Origin: Dreissena polymorpha
Lineage: Eukaryota > Mollusca > Bivalvia > Myida > Dreissenidae
Direction of reading: 5' to 3'
Assembly: GCF_020536995.1 (NCBI RefSeq)
Contig: NC_068357.1
Coordinates: forward strand, 62,627,221-62,691,220
DNA: 64,000 nt
Shown here: in pieces, positions 1 to 11,640 of the stretch
How the letters are laid out: each line of letters starts with the position of its first letter
How positions within the stretch are numbered: the first letter of the stretch is position 1
Program-made: the position numbers and the translations under genes
The notes under the pieces: model-generated
Database searches by the model: none
What the model was told of the DNA's origin: nothing
Seen by the model: only the letters and a program-made list of their open reading frames with translations

Positions 1-281
1 TAGTTCAGCCTTGCCGTTTGCAATTCGATTGTACTTCAACAATACAGAGTTCGCGATGCGTGTATAAACATTTTTTCCTCAAACATTTTCATTATTGTGT
101 AATCTGCAAGCGGTGAATACTTCATTTGATTTTAATTAAATTTACTCGCCATTTACTGATAGTACCCGATGAATAGAAAGCAAATACCACGAAAATATTG
201 AAAGCAGGTCACGATCAACCTTAACAAATAGACCAAAGAAAATATGATGGAGTTGCTCATACGACAGATTCAACTTTTTAA

Positions 282-788
282 TTAAAGGGATCTTTTCACG
301 TTTCGGTAAATTGACAAAATTGAAAAAAAGTTGTTTCAGATTCGCAAATTTTCGTTTTAATTATGATATTTGTGAGGAAACAGTAATACTGAACATTTAC
401 CATGGTCTTATTTAGCCATTATATGCATCTTTTGACGATTTAAAAACTTGAAACCTATAAAGCGTTGCAACGCGAAACGATTGAATAATTTGGAGAGTTC
501 TATTGTTGTCGTTTAATTTTGTGAAACTACGAAGATTGCTTAAATAAAGTATAAAATACGTCTTTCATAATACTTTGCAGGATGGCCGAGCGGTCTGATT
601 AGTTTTTACTCCAGGACTCCGGGGGTCACTGGTTCGAGCCCTGATGCGGTCTACCTTTTTTCCCTTTTTTAATTTTATTCTTGATTTTTTAATGGAGCTT
701 TTTAGATCCAATGTTTACATTTATCAATATAAAGCATTTAATGACAAACTTCAAAACATGCCAAAATCTGTGAAAAGGCCCCTTTAAA
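282..788 (+). mobile_element. TIR element with an internal tRNA-like Pol III core, copy 1
   Basis: About 507 bp. Ends are TTAAAGGGATCTTTTCACG and the reverse complement of TTAAAGGGGCCTTTTCACAG, an imperfect terminal inverted repeat, with TTAA at both edges. The middle carries a tRNA-like segment with A box TGGCCGAGCGG (583-593) and B box GGTTCGAGCCC (631-641). Two more full copies lie at 23763-24279 (minus) and 56059-56575 (plus), which define the boundaries. No protein is encoded, so any mobilising enzyme would act in trans. Confidence 0.85.
583..641 (+). promoter_or_regulatory. tRNA-like internal Pol III promoter (A and B boxes)
   Basis: Both boxes fit the consensus for tRNA genes, and the arrangement is of the Leu/Ser (long variable arm) type. 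The acceptor and anticodon stems do not pair convincingly, so I do not call a functional tRNA. The same core is seen at 56358-56426 and, on the minus strand, with its B box at 23909-23919. Confidence 0.7.
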
Positions 789-2814
789 AGATTCCAATGC
801 AATGATATGGAAATCGCGTTCTTTATTGAGAAATTAAGTTCTTTACAATTGCTATACAAGCGGTTTGGTATCTCTCGATCCGCGCATGATATGGTAGGTC
901 TGCCAAATTTATCATCGGCGACGTCAGGGCGATTGCACTATGATCTTGGCGTGTCTTATACAATACTTCTGCGACCTTGGCGTTTGCACAGCCTTGATTC
1001 TGCGTCCATAGCGTCACAAGAGCGACCATGCGGCGATCTGAATAGAGTAAGAACTCCGATACGCTGTTACGGGTTTATATAGAAGGAAATAGTAACACAT
1101 ATACTTTTGTGACATTTTTCTGTAGTTTAGGATGCGACAAAAAATGGAACATGTGCGTGATATTGCAAATTTGATTGAACACCTTTTATAAATATCAACA
1201 TTTACAGGGACTTGTACACAGATTGATGAAATGACAATTTTGAAAATAATTTCTTATGTTCAAACAATAATTATTGTAATATCAATAAAGCAACTGGCAT
1301 AATAACAAAAATTGTTAAACATAAACTTTCGTTTACGGATCATCACCAATAGCAATAGAAAAAAAAAATTGCAGCGTATGAGCGCTGTTTATTGATAATT
1401 TAAGAACATGACAGAGCGTTTAAAATATGACGGTAAACTCGACAGCCTGTGTGGCTGCAATTGAGTGCGTTCGACATTGCTCTTCATGGTCTCAAGTGAC
1501 AACAAATATTTCATTGAGCCTCCTTTTTTGTCATAGAATCAAATTAGTACTCAAAATTATTATTATTTATTAATATTTCTGAACATAAGTCCCTTTAATT
1601 ATTTAAAAATAATATGATAACACTTCAAAGGAGATTAAGCATAACCAGAACGCCATGTTTTCTTGAGTCACTGTTCATATCGAGCTGTTTACACTAAGAT
1701 ATGTATACAAAATATGTATGCAAAATGTCGAATAGGAAGTACGTACCCGTGTTCTTTAAAGCTCTTTTTTTACAAATCTGATTATCAAATTTTAAGCACA
1801 CACTATGGAGAAGAATTCATATAAGTTTTCAGTAACTTGTTTTTTAATCAATTATTGAATGAATGTATTTCACATGTCATGCTCAAATTGTCATTATATT
1901 TATAAATACTGTTTAAACCAAGCACACGACGAACATTCCAATCTTAAGGATAGTGTCTGTGACAAAATCCACCAAAATAGCTACCATTTATCAGCTTTAT
2001 ATTTTAAAACTATTTTTATCAGCAGCCAGCATTTATGCAAACCCTACATGTTCCTTAAATTGTATGTGCTTTAAACTGCATATAGCAAACTCCCTATTAT
2101 TTGACAATATCTAGATAATATTGATGTTTACGTTTTGGAATACGGATCTTTGAATATAGACACATGTTATGTTTGTTTTATTAGTGAATATTCCTAGTTT
2201 TATTTCAAGAACCCGAAACAACATTCTAATATCAACATTTTATTATATCGCTTCTAGAGTATAAGAAGTTATATGCCTTAAAAATAACAGCATGAAGCTG
2301 AAAAATTCCAGTGTAAGTACCTGGACAAACTTCCTGATATATATATAAATATATATGAATGCACTTAAAATAATTCATATTGTATTATAAGACGATTTTT
2401 GTTATTGCGTAATTAAGTATCTTACGTCAAAGAATGCCAGGAATTATCATGCAAAGTGGTATATCAGAAATAATGTATAATGGTGTACTATGAATAAACG
2501 TCAATATTACGATTAAGTATTTTTATTTAGCAGCAATCGTTCAATCTTCATATACAATTTAACTCTACAATGCAGTAATTAAAAAAGTTCAAATTGTCAA
2601 ATCATAGTTATAAAATAATAAGCATGGAAATATTATTAAAACATCGTGTTTTGTTCGCTCATTTAAGTTCAAATATATAGCAAAGCTAGAAGACCAACTT
2701 TGTTTTTAACAAAATAAGCAGGAAGGCAAATAATGTGATCATTTTATTTAGTTAAATAAACACAGGGAGATGTGCATGCACATGATTATAATAAATATCT
2801 CTAGTAGCTAGGAG
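789..2814. other. AT-rich non-coding stretch, nothing recognised
   Basis: No gene or clear repeat seen. The patch at about 850-1040 is richer in GC and open on both strands, but matches nothing I know. Confidence 0.5.
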
Positions 2815-3290
2815 ATATAGCATACAAATCTTGCAAATCTGTAAGCAAGCATGAAATTTTGCATGAACTCTCAGTTTGATATGCACTATTGATAGAAATC
2901 GTTCGCCACACAAAAATTCTAAATGGCGGCCATTTTCAAGATGGCCGCCATTTCCGATTCCATCTATACAGCCATGTTGGGTATATCTTAAGCAACTGTG
3001 CGTAAAAATTGTGCAAATCTTCAATTTAGCATGTCATTTGGTATAAACACTAAGTTTGATACACACTTTTGATAGTAAGTAAAAAATTCAAGATGGCGTC
3101 CAGTTACAAGATGGCCGCCATTTCTGGTCTAAGTTCATGTGAACAAGTTGGGCAGCTTACATAAGTATGCATAATAATTTAGAAAATCAGTAAGGAAACA
3201 TGCAATATGGTATAAAAACTAAGATTGATGTGCGTTTTTTATAAAACCTTTTAGCCTACAGAAGATAGAAGATGGCGTCGATTTTTGAAT
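2815..3290. repeat. Degenerate tandem repeat with AAGATGGCCGCCATTT motifs
   Basis: About three diverged copies of roughly 175 bp. Each has a segment like ATAAACACTAAGTTTGAT, a 'TTTTGATA' part and one or two palindromic AAGATGGCCGCCATTT or AAGATGGCGTC motifs (about 2925-2953, 3092-3122, 3265-3280). Confidence 0.6.
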
Positions 3291-3440
3291 GAAAGTCGCG
3301 GATCTGATCGACGGATTAGCCGAAAGATATTTTTATGGGCTAAACTTCACATAAAATAGTACACAAGAAAAATAATAAACACTGTATAAATCTTTAGTAA
3401 CAATCGTGTTAAAATCGAAATAATTCATGTACTTTATTGT

Positions 3441-3556
3441 TTATTGTTGAATAACCCACGACCGGAAGTTAAGATGCGTGGTTTCAAATAACTCATGCTT
3501 CGCACTCGTGATTTAATCCTTACGCATCTTAACTATCGGCCGTGAGTTATTCGACA
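3441..3556. repeat. Inverted repeat / hairpin MITE-like element
   Basis: The left arm TTGTTGAATAACCCACGACC...TTAAGATGCGT is matched on the other strand at 3505-3556, with arms of about 45 bp and a short loop. Confidence 0.7.
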
Positions 3557-3972
3557 ACAAAATATAGGCCTAACGTACACGAATTATTTCTTAACTATTT
3601 GGTTTTGTTATTGTCAGTAGCCAACCTACGCACAGACATGTGTTTGGTTCAGTGCATGTTTGTGAGCTATTATCGAGTCGACAACGATATAAAACATCGG
3701 TATTGACTTACACAGATTAATAATATTGACAACGATGAAAAAATTCAAATAAAACAGCACACGAAAAAACAATGAAATAGCAAATGATAAACCAATTGAG
3801 AAAACTCGTATGTTCCGTTTAAAAAAAATGCCTAAGGGAATTTAAACTTGTACATTTATTATGGCTAAATCAATTGTATATATTTTAACGTAATTTGTAA
3901 TGATTACGGATATAAATTTTCGGACACTTTTTCCCCATTTAAATCAAGACCAATTGATGCTGCGGGAAAAGA

Positions 3973-3975
<3 letters not shown>

Positions 3976-4018
<43 letters not shown>
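3976..4018. repeat. (TA)n microsatellite
   Basis: About 42 bp of uninterrupted TA dinucleotides. Confidence 0.97.
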
Positions 4019-4022
<4 letters not shown>

Positions 4023-5000
4023 CTATCGCGACCGTTGGGCGAAGCCGAAATTCAATTTTGCAGAGTTAAGTCGACCTCGACCATTATGGCGAAGGTGACT
4101 TAATTCTCTTAATTAATTATTAATTACCTGTTAACTATTCCGCTTTAAAAATTAGTATGCTTGTAGAGCATGATATAGCAAGTATATTGATACATTTGAA
4201 GACGTTTTACAATAGAACATGCATTTTTCATGATTTTTCTTTAAAAAAAGTATGTATGTGGTTATGAAATCCAGCCTTAGGGCGCATTTTAAAATATGTG
4301 GATTTTATTCTTCTAAACCAATAATATATGTTTTCGGTTGGACCCTGTAAAGAACAAGTTTCGAACGCTGCAGATGTCTGTACATTTTACATTTCGTTGT
4401 TTTGTTGTTTAATATATAAGAAATACATTTCAAAAGTTCGACTTGTCCAAAAACACTTAGTTTTCTTTTCTAAACCGGAAACTGCTACGCAGTTAATGGT
4501 AGCAATTACAGACTTAAGAAGCTCAGCACCTTAACGCTGATTTTGATCTTGCTGTGCTTACCAATTTTAACGGTATATAGTCATTGAATTCAAATTCGAA
4601 TATTAAAATTGTATTACAGCGTCAACATTATATAACAACAATTATAGTATGAGTCAAACTAATTCTTGGGTCGTTTTAGTTGTGTTGTTGGTCATATTAC
4701 AGATTGATTGTGCTAAAAAGTTTATTTTTACCATTTAAAACGAAAATTGGTCTTATAATTGTCAATAGTTGTTTAAAAATATACAAAAGTTAGAGCATAC
4801 TCGTTTTTTTTGTATTACCATTTTTTCAGCGAAATTTAAAACATGTCTTTATCTGTTCTTCAAAAATGCTTCTCGTCAATAACCCGTTTGAAAATTAAGA
4901 ACAAAAATGTCTGAATGAGCGAAGTTTATAAATATTTTAATCTTCGTTATGAGAACCTCCTTTTGGCTAATTCAGATCTTATTTTGATTTTGACAATGCT
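4019..5000. other. AT-rich non-coding stretch, nothing recognised
   Basis: Short open frames only, with no conserved motif. Confidence 0.5.
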
Positions 5001-5034
5001 ATTCTCGCAACATATGTGTGTATACGTGTAATAT

Positions 5035-6765
5035 GTGTTCAGTTGTATTGCCAAAATGGCTGTTATATATTTATTTCTATATTTAAATGAACCCTGCATT
5101 ATCGAGACGTCAAATAAATGGAAGCTTTTAGGGTCTTTGACTAAAAACTTACATATGGGCATACCTATAGTACAGTCAGGCTCCTTTTCATTGGACAAAT
5201 ACTCGTATACTATGCTAAAATCCAACACGGCACATAATTAAACATTTAAGAAAACGGTTAAAATATGTATAAAAATATCACAACTTCTGAAATTTTGTTG
5301 ACATACATGCTCAGAATTTAAAACGTAAATTTAGTATTAACAATTTAACAATTTTAAACGTAAGATCAACATTTCTATCCTATAAAACGCAGGAGCAACT
5401 TCAGATTTAACCGTAACAATGAACACATAGGTAGTAAAAGTTATGTAGGCATGCTGTACACAAAACATGGTCCCGAATGAATTACAGTTTATATGCGTGT
5501 AAACAACAATCATATAATTCTCGAAATATGTTTAGAAAAGCGCTTAGTTTGGAATTCCCCATTATGCTGAAAATTCACACACATAGAAAGTATCAGTTTG
5601 TCCATGAACTTAAATTATCCGACGACAAAAATGAAAGCGTTCAGGTACTTCGACTTAATGATCATTTAAGGGCAAACCCATTGTAGTCTTCTTTTCGTTG
5701 GACAAATACCTGTATGCTATGCTGAAATATATCATGGTATATAATTATCAACGGTAATAAAATATATAAAAGATATTACAATTTTCGTCATTGTGTTAAG
5801 GCACATGATCAGTAATTACAGGTGCTTTAAACATAACATTTATATCCTAAATAAACGCTCGGGCAACTAGAGTTATACTCTTATATATCGAATATATATT
5901 TAGAAAACGTTATAGACATGCTGAACATAAACATGGTCCTGAATGGATTCCAGTGGTAACACGTGTAAACAAACGTTATGCAACCCCATGAATATGTTTT
6001 AAACGCTTTGTTTAAAAATTCCCCGTAATGATGGAAATACACACGCATAGAAATTATCAGCTTGTCCATGCATGCAAAATAATTCAACTATTATGGTAAA
6101 ATGTATATATTCCTTTATGCGTTTTTATTTGTCTACCATATATGTTTATTCAGGCGTACACTGTTTGCATATAATTCTTACATAACAATAAGGCGATATC
6201 ATATTATTTCGTACAAATGAGAGTTTCAATGATATAAGTTTAATATTAACCAGAACAAATAAGTAGTGAGTCAAGTCAATTTACAATATACGTTAATATG
6301 TTAACGTTTTTTTTGGTATTAAAATACATCATAACATCTTCATTTTGTATATCATTAAATTTTATATAGATATAGATATTTAATTTGACACCATCAAGAG
6401 AATGCGTTTATATACTTCGACATAATACTGTTTTGGTAGAAAACAAACTAAATGTATGAAAGAAAATAACAGAAGCTAAAACTTTTATCACATGGCTGCA
6501 ACACGCCCTTAATATAATAACATGGCAACACAAAACTTTTTATTGATACGTTCTTTTCTTCCAGCAAGTCCGTGTGAATATCAAAGCGCTAGGGGCACTG
6601 AAGTTGTTCGCTGTTGTATAATCTTAGACGCAACTCAGTTTTCAAAATTATGTTATAGCATTTTATATCGCAAGTTTGAAATGAATACACCCCATTCAAT
6701 TTATAAAGAGTGTGTCTTAAAGCACAGGTTGAGATGGGTTTTTATAACATAAATAAAAAAGATGA
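5035..6765. repeat. First block of a degenerate kilobase-scale duplication
   Basis: Shares ordered landmarks with 8205-9260 and, in part, 9450-10650: 'GACGACAAAAATGAAAGCG' (5619; 8217), 'TTTTCGTTGGACAA' (5692; 8290; 10307), 'ACATGGTCCTGAATGGAT' (about 5932; 9671), 'CAGGCGTACACTGT' (6152; 8762) and 'ACTTCGACATAATACTGTTT' (6415; 9014). A partial extra copy lies at 5035-5615. No conserved reading frame. Confidence 0.75.
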
Positions 6766-6844
6766 TTTAAGCTTCATTTTGGGAAAACAGGGCTTTTTGC
6801 ATATGCATTAATTGTCATCCCAGTACCAGATACTGTCTTTAAAC

Positions 6845-6965
6845 GAAAAACACCATACAATCAGAAAGTGTCGTCCTTGATTAGCTTGTGCGAATTACAC
6901 AGGCTCAATGTGTACAGGCTAATCATATTTGACATGCATTAAGGCCCGTTTTCTCTGAAAGCAGC
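6845..6965. mobile_element. Fragment of the palindromic 'AGCCTGTGCAG' MITE family
   Basis: Contains GTGTCGTCCTTGATTAGC, ACACAGGCT and ACAGGCTAATC in the order seen in the fuller copies at 20119-20362 and 40996-41230. Only one half is present. Confidence 0.65.
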
Positions 6966-8204
6966 CAATATATACAGATTTCAATGATAAACACTAGACT
7001 TGCCAATGTCGTCTTACAAGCTGTTAAACACTATTGATTAAATACACACACTGCAGTAGTAGCGCAGACGCTCCTAACATTCGTCTTCTGCATAATGTCA
7101 ATGCAGGTAGTGCAGGCAGGAAGTGGTTATCGTTCATAGCATAGCTTACAGCAGACTTACTTGCAGTTATCGTTCATAGCCTAGCTAAAGCAGACTGAAT
7201 TGCAAAACTGCCTCTCTACATTAGTTGTGAGCTAAAGCTCAACAATTATCAACAATCCCCTCTCTTTTCAGTACATATTTTACTGCTTGTAAAGGAATTT
7301 TTTTTAGGTGGTAAATATCATATAAGTTATACTTATTTTCCTTACTTTATATTTCGGTTCTATTAATATACACAACCAAGGTGTACAATTTGGCTCTTTA
7401 CACCCATAATTGCATCTTCTTCCTGACCATGTGCGACGATGCTCTGAATAATTAACTATATGAGGTTATTTCTTGAAAGCTTTTTTTTTTCAAAAGATGG
7501 GATGTAATTGATACTTGTTCGTTCATTGCATCGTGCCTCAGAAAATTGTAGCGCTGTTGTTCTGGTTTCTTCTTACCATAGAGTAATTAATTTGTAATTA
7601 AATTGAACATTTGTAGTTCTCTTTTATTGCCTTTTAATTTGTGTTACAATCCTATCAGGTAAATGTTTATTTACACGTATGTGTGTTTTGAATATCGCTG
7701 GGCCAAATGTGAGGTTGAGCGCTCTAAAACCGGTTCAAACCCCCAAATGCTTAGCATTGACCGTTCCAATGCGGTGACACCAGCTTTATTCAACGGCCTT
7801 TGTTATGTGTGTTGTTTTGTTATGTTCTATGCTGTGCTGATCGGCAATTGGTCATAGGCCGTAAATAAAGCACCAGGCGCGGTTGATGATGGGAATGCTG
7901 TGCCGCTATGGCAGCTGAAGTTTCACCTTGTTTACCTTCATTACAGTGGCATTGAACCTCAAAGTTATGACATCAATATGTACACAAATTTCTAAAATGA
8001 TTTTTATTTCAAAATACATAAATACATTTCCCGTGAGATATTTCCAGTTTATACCAGTATTATATGTTCAAATTATATTCTTAATTTCATGTTTTTTTGA
8101 AGACTTTGCCCATTTGGGCCCTTCAAAAGTGACATAGCCCCTCGGCGTGAACGATTTTGTTGCCAAAATCATTGTTTTAGACTACTTCTTTATATAAATT
8201 GAAC
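6966..8204. other. Non-coding spacer between duplicated blocks
   Basis: No gene seen. A short duplicated segment, CAGTTATCGTTCATAGC-like, occurs at about 7125-7180. Confidence 0.45.
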
Positions 8205-10660
8205 TTAAATTATCCGACGACAAAAATGAAAGCGTTCAGGTACTTCGACTAAATGCTGATTTAAGGGCAAATCCATAGTACAGGCTCCTTTTCGTTGGAC
8301 AAGTAACTTGTATGCTATGCTGAAACCCAGTATGGTACGTAAATATACATTTACAAAAACGCTTATAAAATATATACCGGTAAAAGATATCACAACAGTT
8401 GAATTGTGTTAACGCCCATGATCAGAAACTACATGTACTTTAAAACATAATATTTCTATCCTAAATAAAGGCTGGAGCATATAGAGTTTTACTCTTATAT
8501 AATGATCGCATATTTAAAACACGTTAAAGGCATGAACATTAAACATGGTCCTGAAAGGATTACAGGGTATACGCGAGCAAAAACAAATTATGCAACCCCA
8601 GGAATATGTTTTAAAAAGCGCTTTGATCAAAATTCCACCTAATTCTAGACATACACATACAGAAAGAATAAGTTTGTCCATGCAAGCGAAATAATTAAAC
8701 TATTATGGTTTAATGTATATTTTTCTACATGCGTTTTATTTGACTACCATAGATGCGTATTCAGGCGTACACTGTATGCATATTACATAATTATATGGCG
8801 ATATTAAAATCAGTTTTTCGTACAAATGAGAGTGTCAATGTTATAAAGTTAACATTTATCCAGAAAATATAGGTGATGAATCAGGTCAATTTAAAATAAG
8901 CGTTGACGTTTTTTCTATATAAAAAGTACAACATAAAATCTACATTAACTATGTATTGTTAATTGTATATGAAGATATTTAAGTTGACCCCATCAACAGA
9001 ATGCGTTCATATACTTCGACATAATACTGTTTTAGTAGAAAACAATATAAATGCATGTAAGAAATTATCACGATCTAAAATTTTGATCACATTGCTGCAA
9101 CAAACCCTTAATATAATAACATGACAACTCAAAACTTTCTTATTGGTACTTTTTTCTTCCAGCAAGTCTGAGTGAATTAAACCAACCATACGTTTCAGAC
9201 TGTAGCAAATGTAACCTAATTCTGAAAATGTATATAAAAATACATGATAATAAAGCTATCCGTCTAAGAATGGGTAATCAGATATAATTATACAATGTTT
9301 TATCAACTAGATTGCTGCCAATGCTATTTTCCCAACATCTGTGTTTACACATGTGATTATAAGAGAAAGCAATTTTTTAAGAAAAGGACTTATTTTTATG
9401 CAAAGTTATATCAGTATTAATATAACGAAACATAAAAATAAATAAAATATTTCAACCCATCATGGTACATAATTATACATTCACGAAAACGGTAATAAAA
9501 TATATAAAATAATTCACAATTTTCGGAATTGTGCTAACGTACATGGTCAGTAAATATGGGTACTTTAAAACATTTTATTTATATCATAAATAAACGCTGA
9601 AGCAAATAGAGCTTTACTCTTATGTAACGAACACATATTGAGAAAACGTTATAGTCGTGCTGAATATAAAACATGGTCCTGAATGGATAACAGGGTATAC
9701 ACATGTAAACAAAAGTTATGCAATCCCAGGAATATGTTTTTTAAGCGCTTTGTTTAAAATTTCCCGTAATGCTGAAAAACACACATACAAGCCCTTAATA
9801 TAATAAAATGAAAACACAAATTATGATCCTTTTTCCTGCATTAAATCCGAATGAATCACACTAAACAAAAATTTCACACGTGGGAAAATGCAACCTAATT
9901 TTGGAAATTTATATAAAATAAATAATAATAAAGCTATCAGACTAAGTATGAATAATCATGAACTAGATTGTTGACAATGCCATCATCTGTGTTTACACAT
10001 GTGTTTTAAGAGAAAACATATGTCAAAGAAAAAGGATATATGTTTATGCAAAGCTAGTTCAGTATTAATATGACGCAATATAAAAATCAATGAACTATTT
10101 CAACTAAGCATATTGGATTTTAATTGTACAACTATTTAAATAGTGATGTGCTATTTCAGGTCTGAACATTATGTTGCCAAAATGTTTTCGTTATAGATTT
10201 ATTTCTTTATATGAATTTAACTTAGATTATGCCGACGACAATAATGAACGCTTTCAGATACTTCACTTAATGCTGTTTGAAGCGCACATCTATATTAAAG
10301 GCTTCTTTTCGTTGGACAAATAATTTTATTCTATGAAAAAATCCATCATCATTCATAGTTATACATTTACGAAAACGGTAACAAAAAACGTAAGATATCG
10401 CAATATTTTTAATATTGTTAACATACATGTTCAGAAATAAGTCTAAAACATTACATGTCTATCCTAAACGCTTAATAAAAAATTTAATGTTAAAAATAAC
10501 ATAATTAATATTACAGAAAGCATTGGTGGTTTAAATCGGTTAAATCCGTTGGCATGCTGTACCTTAAACTTGGACCAGACCAGAGGATTCACACGTGTAA
10601 ACAAATATTATGCCTCCCTGGAAATGTTTTCAGACAAGCAATGCGTACTACATTTTAGCT
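8205..10660. repeat. Second to fourth blocks of the degenerate duplication
   Basis: 8205-9260 parallels 5615-6765 almost end to end. 9450-9790 and 10220-10660 are shorter diverged repeats of the same landmarks (TTGGACAAATAAT, 'AACGCTT', 'ACATGGTCC'). Confidence 0.72.
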
Positions 10661-10771
10661 AGTCTTTGTGAGAGAAGCGACAAATTACATGAAAACAGAA
10701 AGCTGCAATGCAAAAAATTGGAGTAAAACTGCGGTCAGCGCTTTGTTAAGAGAATAATCATGCTTTTTATT

Positions 10772-11640
10772 CTCCTGAGCACGAAGTGCTCAAGGTGAGC
10801 TTTTAGGATGGTCTGATGTCCGTCGTCCGTCCGTCGTCAACATTTGCTTTAAACAGCATGTCCTCTGAAGCTGCTGACTGGATTTTGATTAAATTTTCAG
10901 GAATGATCAGTGGATAATCATCTACAAAAGTTATATAAATCGTTCCGCTCCGCTGATTAAGTAGGTCACATAAGCTAAACAAATGATTTTCCACTTAATC
11001 GACATCTCCTATTTAACCAATGCATGGCTCTTGACCAAACTTCACAGGAATGATCCGCGGATGGTACTCTACCAAGTTACATAACTAGTTCCGTTAACAT
11101 GCATTATACTAGTAGGTCACAGGAGCACTTAATCGACATTCCATCCTAAACCAATGACTGGATTTGGATTAAACTTTACAGGAATGATCAGTTGATGATC
11201 CTCTTTTCTCATTAAAATAGCAGTTCCGCTCCAATGCTTAATTAAGCAACAAGAGCTAAAAAAAGATATTTCACTTTAATGACATCTCATTCTTAACCAA
11301 TTATTGGATCTTGACCAAACTGCACAGGAATGATTCTTGGATGACCTTTAAACAAATGGCTAAAATCGTTCTGCACCACTGAACAAGATGGCCATCAGAG
11401 CTAAAAATAGAAATGCCTTTAAACGACTTCTTACACTATGCCATTTATTTTCTTTAAAACTTCACGTGACTGTTCTTGGTGACACTTAATAAAGAAAATA
11501 AGCCAAAATCGCTCATTTTGATACAAGTACATACACTTTTGCGCTGACCTAGACACAATGGAAGTCGAATCTGAATATAGATGCCAAAAAGAGCGATGTT
11601 CAACAGGTGAGCGACATATGTCCATTTTGGCCTTCTTGTT
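10772..11640 (+). mobile_element. Hairpin-led repeat, 'TGAGCAC-GAA-GTGCTCA' family
   Basis: Begins with a stem-loop (about 10776-10800), then TCCGTCGTCCGTCCGTCG, then three or four diverged internal repeats of about 145 bp (each with 'GGAATGATC' and 'GACCAAACT'). It ends TTTTGGCCTTCTTGT. The end matches the 3' ends of the elements at 31309, 44830 and 48781. Confidence 0.75.

Noticed and set aside
579-655. Functional tRNA gene (and equivalents at 23905-23990, 56350-56440, 47325-47395)
   Set aside because: A and B boxes are good but stems do not pair well, and each lies within a repeated element.
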